This document shows, in pieces, positions 23,700 through 33,256 of a stretch of DNA of 64,000 nt. The first letter of the stretch is position 1, and each line of letters begins with the position of its first letter. This stretch comes from Bacteroidales bacterium (GTDB lineage: Bacteria; Bacteroidota; Bacteroidia; Bacteroidales; UBA932), in contig JAQXKS010000017.1 in the NCBI GenBank assembly GCA_029010575.1, positions 51,952-115,951 of the forward strand, given 5' to 3'. The notes under the pieces were generated by a model. It made no database searches. It saw only the letters and a list, made by a program, of their open reading frames with translations, and had not been told where the DNA came from. A program made the position numbers and the translations under genes.

Positions 23700-25141
23700 A
23701 TGTTCTTTAACACTTCGACGATAAAAATCCAAAATTTTTCAACAGATGGAATGTTGAGCCTTTCGTCAGGAGAGTGAGGAGACATCAATGTAGGACCGCA
23801 TGAAATCATATCCCAATCAGGATAGTTGGATCCAAGGATACCACATTCGAGGCCGGCATGGATAGCCTTGACTTCCGGAGTCTTTCCAAACAGTTTATAG
23901 TATGTCTCTTTCATGATGTTTAGGATTTCAGAGTTCATATTGGGTTTCCATCCTGAGTATCCTCCTGTGAATTCTACTGATGCACCCGCCAGTTCGAAAA
24001 CGGATCTGATGGATTCCATAAGTGCATGCTTTGCTGAATCTGTTGAACCACGCATCAGGGTGATAACTTTTATTGTACTGCTGTCAGTATGGACAATTGC
24101 AAGGTTATTGGAGGTTTCCACGAGGTCTTCCATTGCAAGGCTCATTCTGTCAACATTGCAAGGGCATGCGCTAATAGCTCTCAGTGCAGCAAGGGCAACA
24201 TCTGTAGGTATTACTTTCTTTGCAGAATCGACCTCTTCGTAGAAAATCTCGATATTGGGTTCAACGGGAGAATATTCATCAATCACTGCATCCTTGATTA
24301 TACTGATGTGTTTGCCAGCCAGTTCAAGTGCGCTCTTTGGGATGGATATCTCTGCAACGGCCTCTCTTGGTATGGCATTACGCATGTTTCCGCCGTTGAA
24401 GCTTACAAGCAGTGCGCCATTGTCCCTGACAAGGGGAAGGATGATTCTGGTCATAATCTTATTAGAGTTGCCTCTTCCCTGATTGATCTCCATACCCGAG
24501 TGACCTCCTCGGAGTCCTTTCACGGTGATTCTAAGGGTGATATTGTCTGCCGGTGCATCCTGCTGGCTATATTTGAATGTCGCTTCAGTATCTAGACCGC
24601 CTGCGCATCCGACGTATAGTTCGCCTTCTGTTTCGGAGTCAATGTTGATGAGGATTTTACCATTGAGCATTCCGCCCTTTAGTGCGTTGGCACCGGTCAT
24701 TCCGGTCTCTTCATCAATTGTGAAAAGAGCTTCGATGGGACCGTGTACGAGATCTGTGGATTCGAGGACAGCCATGGCTACTGCACATCCTATTCCGTTG
24801 TCAGCTCCAAGGGTAGTTCCCTTTGCCTTTACCCAGTCACCATCGATGTATGTCTCGATGGGGTCGTTTTCCCAGTCGTGAACAGTATCGTTGTTATTCT
24901 GTGGAACCATATCAAGGTGACCCTGAAGGATTACACCTTTTCTGTTTTCCATGCCTTTAGTTGCAGGCTTTCTGATAATTATGTTTCCAACTTCATCTTT
25001 TATGGTTTCAAGACCGAGTGAACGGCCGAAGTTTTCCATATATTCGACTACTTTGGACTCTTTTTTTGATGGACGAGGAATTTGTGTTAGTGCATAGAAA
25101 TGTTTCCACACACATTCAGGTTTTAGATTTGCTATTGTCAT
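23693..25141 (-). CDS. pepD: Cytosolic non-specific dipeptidase (aminoacyl-histidine dipeptidase, M20C)
   Basis: This 482-residue protein has the M20 metal-binding pattern: GHLDMVPQ near residue 93, GADNGIGCAVAMA, DEETGMTGA and, later, GLRGGHSGMEIN. Length and the ending CGPTLMSPHSPDERLNI match PepD of enteric bacteria and Bacteroidota. It hydrolyses Xaa-His and other dipeptides with two Zn ions in the cytoplasm, fitting the peptide- and amino acid-fermenting lifestyle implied by the oxidoreductase operon. The DUF4831 gene ends 28 nt upstream and the rpsF promoter begins at its stop. Confidence 0.96.
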   Translation of the reverse strand: MTIANLKPECVWKHFYALTQIPRPSKKESKVVEYMENFGRSLGLETIKDEVGNIIIRKPATKGMENRKGVILQGHLDMVPQNNNDTVHDWENDPIETYIDGDWVKAKGTTLGADNGIGCAVAMAVLESTDLVHGPIEALFTIDEETGMTGANALKGGMLNGKILINIDSETEGELYVGCAGGLDTEATFKYSQQDAPADNITLRITVKGLRGGHSGMEINQGRGNSNKIMTRIILPLVRDNGALLVSFNGGNMRNAIPREAVAEISIPKSALELAGKHISIIKDAVIDEYSPVEPNIEIFYEEVDSAKKVIPTDVALAALRAISACPCNVDRMSLAMEDLVETSNNLAIVHTDSSTIKVITLMRGSTDSAKHALMESIRSVFELAGASVEFTGGYSGWKPNMNSEILNIMKETYYKLFGKTPEVKAIHAGLECGILGSNYPDWDMISCGPTLMSPHSPDERLNIPSVEKFWIFIVEVLKNIL

Positions 25142-25169
25142 AGTACTTAACTTATTGATTAGATTGAAT

Positions 25170-26231
25170 TTATTGTATCAATGAAATAGGGAATGTTATA
25201 ATCTTCCCTTTTTGGTATATGGGAATCCTGGTCTGGACAAGGGTATTATCACCGTCAAAGAGCCTTACAGAGCATATAGCCGGGATACGGTAGTTCAGTT
25301 CCCTAACCTCCTTGGAGTATTTGGTAGACGATGAATCGTACCTCAGATCGGTATCCGGAATTGATTCAGGCCTTATCTCTATAACAATGGGGCGACCCTC
25401 CACTTCTGAAGCTGGCAAAAGCCCCTTTTCGTCACTCATACGCAGAGCGATAGAGATTTCCTCCTGGGAACCCTCAGATGGAATAACGTCAAATGTGTAT
25501 GAGATACTATAGAGTTCTGTTTCACCCGTAAAGAGTGCAATTAGAGCGTTTTCGGTGCGTGTAATCTCCTCTATTGCAGCCCTGAGGGCATCTCCTCCGA
25601 ATGTTGCGTCTGTATCACCGGTAATAATCTCCATTCTCTTTTTCCGTAGGGAGAATATCATATTCGCTGTTTCGGATGCTTTCTTTTCAAGTGACTTTTC
25701 CACTACTTGACTCTGTACCATTGCTACCTTGCCTGAGGTTCCATCGTTGGATTTGATGTTCTTATACAGTACAGTCTGTGTAGTGGTCATGTTGTAGACT
25801 ATCTCATCTGAAAGATTGCCCTCAGAAGAGGGAAATCTCCATGAATTACTTGCGGAAGATGGATTGTCCCCAAGCATGATGAGTCCCTGTGATGTAAACT
25901 GCATAAATGTTGAAAGTTCTGTGTTTCTATTGAGCTTTACAATATAACCTCTGTAGTAGTCTGCTTCGATAGTCGGAGTGAGACGGATTTGCGAAAGGAT
26001 GAACCTTTTGGATGGACTTTTGCTCACATCGACCCCAAGATATTTTTTGGCGTATGCTGCATAGATTCCGGGAGTGTACTCTTCACATATGGCTTCTGCT
26101 TCCACCCTTATGGTAGTGGAGGGGAGAGTATAGAATAGTGTGGTTTTGTCATCTGCCACTGATGCACCGGCAGAAAATACCGACAGAGACAATATCAATG
26201 CACCTATTGCGTAAAGTGTTTTTTGTTTCAT
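25170..26231 (-). CDS. Exported DUF4831 family protein
   Basis: This 353-residue protein has a signal peptide (MKQKTLYAIGALILSLSVFSAGASVA) and then TTLFYTLPSTTIRVEAEAICEEYTPGIYAAYAKKYLGV, the signature opening of DUF4831, a Bacteroidota-specific periplasmic or surface family. A later conserved part, RKKRMEIITGDTDA, also fits. Function is unknown. The ATG at 26231 is chosen; the frame extends seven codons upstream to a weaker start. It is 30 nt downstream of the acyltransferase gene on the same strand. Confidence 0.85.
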   Translation of the reverse strand: MKQKTLYAIGALILSLSVFSAGASVADDKTTLFYTLPSTTIRVEAEAICEEYTPGIYAAYAKKYLGVDVSKSPSKRFILSQIRLTPTIEADYYRGYIVKLNRNTELSTFMQFTSQGLIMLGDNPSSASNSWRFPSSEGNLSDEIVYNMTTTQTVLYKNIKSNDGTSGKVAMVQSQVVEKSLEKKASETANMIFSLRKKRMEIITGDTDATFGGDALRAAIEEITRTENALIALFTGETELYSISYTFDVIPSEGSQEEISIALRMSDEKGLLPASEVEGRPIVIEIRPESIPDTDLRYDSSSTKYSKEVRELNYRIPAICSVRLFDGDNTLVQTRIPIYQKGKIITFPISLIQ

Positions 26232-26261
26232 TGTTATCTGTTTAAAAATCAATATTATACA

Positions 26262-27164
26262 TTAATAATCCTTATTGGGATAGCGCTTCCATTTCCTATG
26301 GCTCCATAGCCATGTTGTGGGGTTCTGCTCTATATCTCTTTGAAGCATCTGTGTAAAAATACGTGTCACTTCACCCTTTTCCATACAGGATGCATCTTCA
26401 GTAATCAACTTGAATTTGGCGATATTCTTGGCCCGTCCTTGACGAACAATGCCACAATAAAGCACCGGAAGAGAGAGTTTTCTGGCAATAGTTTCAGGAC
26501 CCTCTATCATATAGGTCGGCTGGTGCAAAAAGTCTACCGCAATAGAGCTTGTCCCCTTGTCCGGGCTCTGGTCGCATAGCAGAAAATAGAGATTACCTCC
26601 GTTTTTTTCTGTAATGATTTGTCTGACAATGGATTTCATTTCTACAACAGAGCAGGCGTGATGCCTGTTTCGAATTGAAGAAATGAGCATGTCTGAAACT
26701 TTGCTTTCAGGTCTTTTGTAGACAAAGACAAGATTTTTGTTCTCCATCTCCAGATTGAAATTCTTTCTCAGATTCGGAAGACCGGTAAAGAGTTCCCAAT
26801 TTCCTATATGACCCAGCATGACTATGGCATTCTTCCCATTTGTAAGAATCTTATTGACTTCCTCTGAACCCTCCACACCTACAAGTCTGCCTATCTGTTC
26901 GTCGGATGCGGTGTAACTCCATATAGCCTCTGCTATCATTTCGCAAATGTATTTATAGAACCCATCTGCAATACGGGAAACCTCCCATGTATATTTGTCA
27001 GGAAATGCTCGCGCGATATTGGTTATTACAGTAGAATACCGGTATTTCACCAATTTTCCCAATACAAAAGAGAAGCATCGCGCAAAAAAGTAATGTACTC
27101 TGAGCGGGAGAAGCGAAAAGCACCACAGCAGTGATGATACTATGTAAAAAAACAATTGAGCCAT
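26262..27164 (-). CDS. Lysophospholipid / lipid A lauroyl acyltransferase (LpxL/HtrB family)
   Basis: This 300-residue protein has an N-terminal membrane segment (LFFYIVSSLLWCFSLLPL), the catalytic HX4E motif in LGHIGNWE near residue 118-125 and the FLLCDQSPDKG block around residue 195. It transfers an acyl chain to lipid A precursor, or to a related lipid, at the inner face of the cytoplasmic membrane. Bacteroidota often carry a single such enzyme because their lipid A is less acylated. A -7 box ends only 7 nt upstream of the start codon. Confidence 0.9.
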   Translation of the reverse strand: MAQLFFYIVSSLLWCFSLLPLRVHYFFARCFSFVLGKLVKYRYSTVITNIARAFPDKYTWEVSRIADGFYKYICEMIAEAIWSYTASDEQIGRLVGVEGSEEVNKILTNGKNAIVMLGHIGNWELFTGLPNLRKNFNLEMENKNLVFVYKRPESKVSDMLISSIRNRHHACSVVEMKSIVRQIITEKNGGNLYFLLCDQSPDKGTSSIAVDFLHQPTYMIEGPETIARKLSLPVLYCGIVRQGRAKNIAKFKLITEDASCMEKGEVTRIFTQMLQRDIEQNPTTWLWSHRKWKRYPNKDY

Positions 27165-27171
27165 ATTTTTA

Positions 27172-27179
27172 CAAATGTA
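27172..27179 (-). promoter_or_regulatory. -7 box very close to the acyltransferase start
   Basis: Minus strand TACATTTG matches TAnnTTTG and ends 7 nt before the ATG at 27164, implying a nearly leaderless message if used. No -33 TTTG at the usual distance. Confidence 0.45.
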
Positions 27180-27231
27180 GTAATTTTCATTTGAAAAATA
27201 TGGCTCTTAATGTGAAAAATAAACGATAATT

Positions 27232-27831
27232 CTATCTGAATGTCTGGCAGCTGAGGATGAATTTTTCAATCATCTCCTTCTTTTTATTTTCGCTGTCATA
27301 TACACAGTAGACCGATACCATGGGGTCGATAGAACCATTTACAGTGAATTTGGCAAATAGTTTGGACTCTCTGACTCCGGCCGGAGAGAATGTGAATGCA
27401 AGGTCAATTTCGTCATCATTGAGAAGTTCTTCCATTTCTGCATCCTCTTTCTCGATTATTACGATATTAGCCGAGGGGTTGCCCTTTGTGTAGTATTCAA
27501 CCAGCTGAGGAAGAATCTTCTGGGCAATCAGACCAGGTGCGGCAATTTTCAGATTTTTGCGTTTTTCAGTAAGTGTAGGAACGAGTTCTCTGTAAGCTGC
27601 TGCATATAGGTGGAGGATCTTTTCAGCATATTCGAAAAGAATTTTGCCTTTAGGGGTCAAGATTACCTCGCCTCTCTTTCTGATGAAGAGAAGATCGTGG
27701 ATGTCATTTTCAATTTCAGCTATATGGCTGCTTACTGCGGGCTGGGTTATACCAAGTTCTTTAGCTGCTCGAGTGAAATTGCCCTTGATAGCGCATGTGT
27801 AGAAAACTTTTAATCTGAAATCGTTAAGCAT
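27232..27831 (-). CDS. LysR-family transcriptional regulator with shortened effector domain
   Basis: The first 65 residues are a clear LysR winged helix-turn-helix (MLNDFRLKVFYTCAIKGNFTRAAKELGITQPAVSSHIAEIE), followed by a linker helix and the first subdomain of the effector-binding domain (LKIAAPGLIAQKILPQLVEYY). The protein is only 199 residues, whereas LysR proteins are about 300. It appears to lack most of the second subdomain and returns to a C-terminal-like helix (EMIEKFILSC). The reading frame is intact. It may bind DNA without a ligand or be decaying. There is no obvious divergent target gene. Confidence 0.8.
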   Translation of the reverse strand: MLNDFRLKVFYTCAIKGNFTRAAKELGITQPAVSSHIAEIENDIHDLLFIRKRGEVILTPKGKILFEYAEKILHLYAAAYRELVPTLTEKRKNLKIAAPGLIAQKILPQLVEYYTKGNPSANIVIIEKEDAEMEELLNDDEIDLAFTFSPAGVRESKLFAKFTVNGSIDPMVSVYCVYDSENKKKEMIEKFILSCQTFR

Positions 27832-27876
27832 TTTGAAAAAGGTTTAAGGTTTTGTTATAAATATGAAATATTGTTG

Positions 27877-28668
27877 TCAACGTATAAGGAATGAATCTCT
27901 ATAAGCGAACCGCTTGGATGCGGGAATCGAGAAGTACCATTTCAAGATGCTGTTCAATGTCACATCTTTGCTTACATAGGGAATATCCTCTTTGGTAGCT
28001 ACGATAAATATGTTACAGCTTTCGAATGGAGCATCAGGATTATCCTTTTCAAGGATATAATATGCATTCAATGGAAACGAGTGCTCTATATCCTTTTCGA
28101 ATTTTTTCTTTTTCTCATAATTATTGGGGTAGATGCAACTTCCGTTTTCATTGCTGAACCAGAATATGTGGAGATATGCATCTTTGCCATATATCGTAAC
28201 ATTGAATGAGGCTTTCTCCCCTTCATTATAGACTTTTTGAAGCCCATCCATAGATACTACAAAAGTTCTGTCCGGTTCCTCCCCTTTGTGAATAACTGCT
28301 TTGGTAATGGTAGCTACAATGTATCTCTTTCCATACATTTCCTTCTCATCGTAGTGTGGATTTTCTGTGAGCTGGACCATGCCGTTGAGTTCAACAGAGG
28401 TCATCTGTGTGAGAATCTGGTTGAAGGAGGTTCCGTCATCTTCTTTCATCAGGTCTGTCACACTCCATATTTTTTCGGGGATGCCTGCCTTTCTAAGAGC
28501 CCTGATTTTAGCATCCTCCAGAGCCTTTTGTTCCATCTGTTCCATGGTAAGGTGTCTCGAGAATTCGCAAAATCCCTCTATATCAGAAACTTCTATTTTC
28601 TGAGCTTTTATGTTGTCAGAAAATGACAACATAATTGTCAAGCAGAGAATTGAGTATAAGGCTTGCAT
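27877..28668 (-). CDS. Exported DUF4384-domain protein
   Basis: This 263-residue protein has a signal peptide (MQALYSILCLTIMLSFSDNIKA). A region of about 100 residues with ALEDAKIRALRKAG resembles the LPP20/FlgT-type repeat of outer-membrane-associated proteins. A DUF4384 domain follows (EGEKASFNVTIYGKDAYLHIFWFSNENGSCIYPNNYEK). Such domains occur in exported proteins of unknown role, some with lipid anchors or linked to stress or secretion. The ATG at 28668 is preferred because the region upstream is A/T-rich and contains a consensus promoter. Confidence 0.75.
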   Translation of the reverse strand: MQALYSILCLTIMLSFSDNIKAQKIEVSDIEGFCEFSRHLTMEQMEQKALEDAKIRALRKAGIPEKIWSVTDLMKEDDGTSFNQILTQMTSVELNGMVQLTENPHYDEKEMYGKRYIVATITKAVIHKGEEPDRTFVVSMDGLQKVYNEGEKASFNVTIYGKDAYLHIFWFSNENGSCIYPNNYEKKKKFEKDIEHSFPLNAYYILEKDNPDAPFESCNIFIVATKEDIPYVSKDVTLNSILKWYFSIPASKRFAYRDSFLIR

Positions 28669-28697
28669 TATATTGAGCAGAGTTAGTTTTAATTCCG

Positions 28698-28729
28698 CAA
28701 AAATAACAAATACAAAATAAATATACAAA
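28698..28729 (-). promoter_or_regulatory. Bacteroidota promoter of the DUF4384 gene
   Basis: Minus strand TTTG (28729-28726), 20-nt spacer, TATTTTTG (28705-28698). It is followed by the ATG at 28668 after a leader of about 25 nt and also decides against the longer open frame upstream. Confidence 0.65.
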
Positions 28730-28734
28730 AATTA

Positions 28735-29469
28735 TTACTGTGCAATGAAGCTATACACAATTTCTCCCGTCTGTTGTTTAGATGCTGATAATGAGGTATT
28801 GAACCTTGAACGACCTGCGGCTTTTAGTGCCTCTTCTCTGAGGCATTTATTGTCCGACGATAAAGATTCATTTATTCTCGTTCCTACTACATAACCTTTT
28901 TGATTGACAATGATAATTATATAAACTTCTCCGCTTTCCTGACACTTATAAGCTGGGACTGGAAGTGAAATCGGTTTCCTGCCATCCAGACTCCATGACA
29001 GGACTGAGGGACCTGTGTATTTCTCCCCTGAATCTTTATCTTTTTTGGTGTATGTTACTGTCTTATCGCTATCTTCTTGCTCCTGAGTGCTCTTTCTGGT
29101 CCTATCAAGCTTTTTTTGAAGTTCTTTTGCATCTTCGTAGAGCTTTTTTGTATCCGTGTTCCTGTCATCCTTTAGATTTGCGGAGCTTCGCTCGGTGGCA
29201 ACATTCCTAATCTGCGACGATACCGGATCTTTTGCCTGCATCGAAAGCAGTCTGTCCAGCTCTTTTGCTACCTCCTCTTTTATCTGCTGTTCCTTGAGCA
29301 GTCTCTCCCGCTGCTCTTCCCTTGAGAAGTCAATGACAAAACTGTTATCGGGAATCACCTGCCTTGCTATAGAGTAGCTCAGCAGAATAATTAAAATGAC
29401 AAGGTGGACTATAATCGTGAGATAGAGTCCTGCCTTGTCATCTTTGTTTATCTTATTTCTTAAATTCAA
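28735..29469 (-). CDS. TonB-like energy transducer
   Basis: This 244-residue protein has a short cytoplasmic start, one membrane span at about residues 14-35 (GLYLTIIVHLVILIILLSYSI), a long charged, helical periplasmic stretch (residues 50-150) and a C-terminal TonB-like domain (GEVYIIIIVNQKGYVVGTRI). It would couple the proton motive force from ExbB/ExbD to outer membrane transporters. The linker is rich in Lys, Glu and Asp rather than the usual Pro. It overlaps the udk stop by 4 nt. An ExbB-ExbD-ExbD cluster lies 3.3 kb away on the same strand. Confidence 0.8.
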   Translation of the reverse strand: MNLRNKINKDDKAGLYLTIIVHLVILIILLSYSIARQVIPDNSFVIDFSREEQRERLLKEQQIKEEVAKELDRLLSMQAKDPVSSQIRNVATERSSANLKDDRNTDTKKLYEDAKELQKKLDRTRKSTQEQEDSDKTVTYTKKDKDSGEKYTGPSVLSWSLDGRKPISLPVPAYKCQESGEVYIIIIVNQKGYVVGTRINESLSSDNKCLREEALKAAGRSRFNTSLSASKQQTGEIVYSFIAQ

Positions 29470-30074
29470 TGAATCGCCTTTTCTATGGTTGCAATCAGCA
29501 TATCAATTCCGACTTTGTTATGTCCTCCCTGGGGAAGAATGAGGTCGGCGTATCTCTTGGTAGGTTCAATGAACTGCAGGTGCATGGGCTTGACTGTCTC
29601 TTGATATCTTCTCATTACGTCGGAAACACTCTTGCCGCGCTCCATAATGTCCCTTGAAATTACTCTAAGAAGCCTGTCATCAGCATCGGCATCTACATAT
29701 ACCAAGATATCCATCAGCTTTCTGAGTTCGTGGTTAGTGAAGATCAGAATTCCTTCAACTATTATAATAGGTGCGGGATAGACTGTGATGGTCTCCTTGG
29801 ATCTGGTACATGTGATGTATGAGTATGTAGGCTGTTCGATAGAGTGGCCGTGACGCAGTGCGTTAAGGTGCTCTATCAGGAGTTTGAAATCAATGGCATC
29901 AGGATGGTCGAAATTCAGTTTCTGCCTCTCTTCCAAAGGAAGGTCGCTATTGTCTCTATAATAGGAGTCTTGAGGTATAATGACTACTTCATTTTTACTG
30001 AAATAGTTACATATCTGATTTACTACTGTTGTCTTGCCGGATCCTGTTCCGCCTGCTATACCGATTATCAACAT
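29466..30074 (-). CDS. udk: Uridine kinase
   Basis: This 202-residue protein has the P-loop GGTGSGKTT at residues 8-16, then QDSYYRD and NFDHPDAIDF, all typical of uridine/cytidine kinases. It phosphorylates uridine and cytidine with a nucleoside triphosphate in pyrimidine salvage. The asnS gene ends 14 nt upstream, and its own stop overlaps the TonB-like start. Confidence 0.96.
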   Translation of the reverse strand: MLIIGIAGGTGSGKTTVVNQICNYFSKNEVVIIPQDSYYRDNSDLPLEERQKLNFDHPDAIDFKLLIEHLNALRHGHSIEQPTYSYITCTRSKETITVYPAPIIIVEGILIFTNHELRKLMDILVYVDADADDRLLRVISRDIMERGKSVSDVMRRYQETVKPMHLQFIEPTKRYADLILPQGGHNKVGIDMLIATIEKAIH

Positions 30075-30088
30075 ATTTGTAAGGTGTT

Positions 30089-31480
30089 TTAGAATTCTGC
30101 AGATTTGGGTGTTCTGGGGAACGGAATCACATCGCGTATATTGCTCATACCTGTTACGAAGAGCAAAAGCCTTTCAAAACCCAGACCGAATCCGCTATGG
30201 GGGGCTGTACCGAATCTTCTGGTATCGATATACCACTGAAGGTTGGTAGTATCCATATGAAGTTCATTGATTCTGTTCATCAGCTTTTCGTATGATGCTT
30301 CTCTTTCAGAACCTCCTATGATCTCTCCGATTTTAGGGAAGAGTACATCCATTCCGCGTACTGTCTTGCCGTCATCATTCTGTTTCATGTAGAATGCTTT
30401 GATATCCTTGGGATAGTCAGTCAAGATTACAGGACGGCAGAAGTGCTTTTCAACCAGATATCTTTCGTGTTCGCTCTGCAGGTCTACTCCCCAATAAACA
30501 GGATATTCGAATTTTTCACCTGATTCCTGAAGAATTCTAATACCTTCAGTATAGGTGAGTCTTTTGAATTCTGTCTCTGTCACACCTTTTAGACGTTCTA
30601 TAAGTTCCTTGTCGAACATGTCGTTGAGGAACTTGAGGTCATCAGCGCAGTTGTCAAGTGCATATTTTACGAGGTATTTGATGAACTCTTCTGCGAGCTC
30701 CATGTTATCCTCTATTTCGTAAAATGCCATTTCAGGTTCTACCATCCAGAACTCTGCCAGGTGACGAGGGGTGTTAGAATTTTCAGCCCTGAAGGTAGGT
30801 CCGAAGGTGTAGATGTTTCCAAGTGACATGGCGCCGAGTTCTCCTTCAAGCTGTCCGCTCACTGTGAGGGAAGTCCTTTTGCCGAAGAAGTCTGCAGAGT
30901 AGTCAACCTCTCCGTTCTCTGTTTTGGGAACATTCTGGAGGTCCAGTGTGGTTACCTGGAACATAGCACCGGCTCCTTCAGCATCAGAGGCTGTGATAAG
31001 GGGTGTGTGAAGGTAACAGAATCCCTTGTCATTAAAAAATTTGTGGATGGCAAATGCCATGGCGTGCCTGATTCTCAAAACTGCTCCGAAGGTGTTGGTT
31101 CTGGGACGCAGGTGGGCGATTTCCCTGAGGAATTCCATCGAATGTCCTTTCTTCTGAAGGGGATATTTCTCAGGATCTGCAGTACCGTACACTTCAATCT
31201 CTTTTGCAGAGATTTCGACCTTCTGACCGCTGCCCAATGACTCAACAAGATCTCCTGTAACTTTGATGCATGCTCCTGTAGTGATACTCTTCATCATCTC
31301 TTCATCGAAGTTCTTGAGTTCGCATACCACCTGAATATTGTTGATAGTCGAGCCGTCATTAAGAGCAATGAAAGCAATGTTCTTGTTACCTCTCTTGGTT
31401 CTTACCCAACCTTTGGCAAGTACTTCAGAACCTGGAACTTTTTTGAGAAGTTCCGAAACTCTCTCTCTTTTGAGTGTCAT
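30089..31480 (-). CDS. asnS: Asparaginyl-tRNA synthetase
   Basis: This 463-residue protein has an N-terminal OB-fold anticodon-binding domain ([25 protein letters not shown]) and class IIb catalytic core motifs: [20 protein letters not shown] (motif 2) and [12 protein letters not shown] (motif 3). The AENS/FWMVEPE form identifies Asn rather than Asp specificity. It charges tRNA-Asn directly, so amidation of Asp-tRNA-Asn is not needed. Preceded by alkaline phosphatase (21 nt) and followed by udk (14 nt). Confidence 0.97.
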   Translation of the reverse strand: MTLKRERVSELLKKVPGSEVLAKGWVRTKRGNKNIAFIALNDGSTINNIQVVCELKNFDEEMMKSITTGACIKVTGDLVESLGSGQKVEISAKEIEVYGTADPEKYPLQKKGHSMEFLREIAHLRPRTNTFGAVLRIRHAMAFAIHKFFNDKGFCYLHTPLITASDAEGAGAMFQVTTLDLQNVPKTENGEVDYSADFFGKRTSLTVSGQLEGELGAMSLGNIYTFGPTFRAENSNTPRHLAEFWMVEPEMAFYEIEDNMELAEEFIKYLVKYALDNCADDLKFLNDMFDKELIERLKGVTETEFKRLTYTEGIRILQESGEKFEYPVYWGVDLQSEHERYLVEKHFCRPVILTDYPKDIKAFYMKQNDDGKTVRGMDVLFPKIGEIIGGSEREASYEKLMNRINELHMDTTNLQWYIDTRRFGTAPHSGFGLGFERLLLFVTGMSNIRDVIPFPRTPKSAEF

Positions 31481-31501
31481 ATCTTTATTTAAATAATTGT
31501 T

Positions 31502-32671
31502 CTATAATGTAATCCCCATTGCTTCACAAATCTTTTTGGGAATGTCTGTATTATCCATCCTTCCCCTGAAAAGTTCACTGTTGACTCCTATTGCAAAAAT
31601 CGGGACATTTGCAGCAGAATGTGCAGAAGTGGTCCATCCTATATGTGCATCGCTGTCAGATGCAGGGTCTTTGGTCCATTTGTCGAAGTAAATGTGGTAT
31701 CCGCTATCGTCAGCGAGTGACAGTCCTCCTGTTTCGTGGTCTGCTGTAACCACTATAAGTGTTTCGTCAGGATGCTCGTTATAGAAACTCAGAGCCACAT
31801 CAACTGCCTCTGCCAGAGACAAGACTTCAGCTGCAACTTCCATTCCTCGGTTACCGTGCGAGAACCAGTCTATCATGCCGCTTTCAGACATTAGGAAGAA
31901 ACCTGTTCCATCTTCAGTGTAAAGGAATTCTATTGCACTGGAAATCAGGTCTTTCTGCTGCATGTCGTTTTTGGTTGCCCTAAGTGCAGGAGTGAACGAG
32001 TTAACATTTATATCTTTTTGTACCATCAGTATCTTTTCAGGTCTGTTTTCCATAATCTGATGGTATTCGTCTAATCCGAATGCTATGGTGTAGCCGCTTT
32101 TTTCTATATCCTTGTAGATAGATTTTTTGTAGTTGTGCTTTCCCTTGTAATCGATTATACCGCCACCTGCAAAGAACTCGAAGTTGCTGGTGCAGATCTC
32201 GGATGCAATCTGATAGTAGTTTTCTCTATTTATATTGTGTGAATAGAAAGCGGCCGGTGTAGCGTGGTTGAGTCCAACTGTAGTGGTGATTCCTACCCTG
32301 AATCCGTTCTCTGAAGCTGCAGTTGCCACACTCTTTAATATGGTAGTAGAGTCGGAAGCTATCGCGAGCATTCCGTTATTGGTCTTTTCTCCGGTAGCAA
32401 GGGCTGTTCCCCCTGCAGCCGAATCTGTAATGAGGTTGGATGCTGAGAAAGATGACGCAAAGCCGATTGACTCAAATGCGGAGAAATTCAAAGGAAATGA
32501 ACCCCAAGCCCCTTGATTGTAAGCACTCCAGTATTCACCCAATGTTACATGGTTTATGCCCATTCCATCGCCTATGAAATAGAAAACATATTTCGCCTTT
32601 CCTCCTTCAGCGCGAAGAAATAGAGGGATCGCAAGTATGAGAATGAGTAAAAATAATCTTCTTTTAGTCAT
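31502..32671 (-). CDS. Alkaline phosphatase
   Basis: This 389-residue protein begins with a signal peptide (MTKRRLFLLILILAIPLFLRAEG). Active-site elements are in place: GDGMG for the first metal Asp, DSAAGGTALATG with the nucleophile Ser, DWFSHG with metal Asp and His, ADHETGG and a final SAH. It is a periplasmic phosphomonoesterase that releases phosphate from organic phosphates. Length is slightly below E. coli PhoA, as in other Bacteroidota. No Pho box was looked for successfully; the upstream exbD terminator separates it from the ExbB/ExbD operon. Confidence 0.93.
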   Translation of the reverse strand: MTKRRLFLLILILAIPLFLRAEGGKAKYVFYFIGDGMGINHVTLGEYWSAYNQGAWGSFPLNFSAFESIGFASSFSASNLITDSAAGGTALATGEKTNNGMLAIASDSTTILKSVATAASENGFRVGITTTVGLNHATPAAFYSHNINRENYYQIASEICTSNFEFFAGGGIIDYKGKHNYKKSIYKDIEKSGYTIAFGLDEYHQIMENRPEKILMVQKDINVNSFTPALRATKNDMQQKDLISSAIEFLYTEDGTGFFLMSESGMIDWFSHGNRGMEVAAEVLSLAEAVDVALSFYNEHPDETLIVVTADHETGGLSLADDSGYHIYFDKWTKDPASDSDAHIGWTTSAHSAANVPIFAIGVNSELFRGRMDNTDIPKKICEAMGITL

Positions 32672-32705
32672 TTTGATTTTAGGTTTTCAATGTTTTTTGA
32701 TTAGT

Positions 32706-32745
32706 AAAAAATGGGTGCCCCACTTTGATGAGCCACCCATTTTTC
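32706..32745 (-). terminator. Terminator of the ExbB/ExbD operon
   Basis: On the minus strand AAAATGGGTGG pairs across a 16-nt loop with CACCCATTTT and runs into TTTTTT. It lies about 20 nt after the last exbD stop. Confidence 0.85.
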
Positions 32746-32761
32746 ATTGTCAAGTATAAGA

Positions 32762-33238
32762 TTAGTAGACAGTTGCTACTTTCTTTCTTGCAGCGTACAT
32801 AATCTTCAGAGCAGAACAACGACGGAGTTCCTGTTTAACGTCTGTTACAAGACCCATACGTGTACCTTCATCAATCTTCAGTGATACTGACATCAATTCG
32901 CGGTCAACTTCACTTAGTGCTTCACGTTCAGCTGCGATGAAGTGGCGGATGTCGTCAGTGGTCTTGAACGAGTCGTTCAACTGAATTCTTGAGTCTGTAC
33001 CGAACTGACTCTGATATTGCTGTAAGGGGCTTCCGATATAGATGTAGCAGGAAAGGTCCTTTCTTTCGAGTTTAGTCACCTCTGTGGCTTCAGGGAGTTT
33101 CACGTTTACCATACGGTCTGTCTGACGCATGCTGGTAGATACCATGAAGAACATGAGGATCATAAAGACGATATCTGGGAGCGACGCGGTACTGATACCG
33201 GGTGTTGCCTTTCCACCTTTTTTAAGAAATTTTGCCAT
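32762..33238 (-). CDS. ExbD/TolR family proton-channel subunit
   Basis: This 158-residue protein has a short N-terminal cytoplasmic stretch, one membrane span with the essential Asp (STASLPDIVFMILMFFMVST) and a periplasmic domain. It works with ExbB to convert the proton gradient into motion for TonB-type proteins. It is the second exbD in the cluster; two ExbD paralogues may form a heterodimer, as in other Bacteroidota. An AAGGAG ribosome-binding site lies 9 nt upstream. The first exbD ends 19 nt upstream. Confidence 0.92.
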   Translation of the reverse strand: MAKFLKKGGKATPGISTASLPDIVFMILMFFMVSTSMRQTDRMVNVKLPEATEVTKLERKDLSCYIYIGSPLQQYQSQFGTDSRIQLNDSFKTTDDIRHFIAAEREALSEVDRELMSVSLKIDEGTRMGLVTDVKQELRRCSALKIMYAARKKVATVY

Positions 33239-33256
33239 GGTAATTTACTCCTTCAA

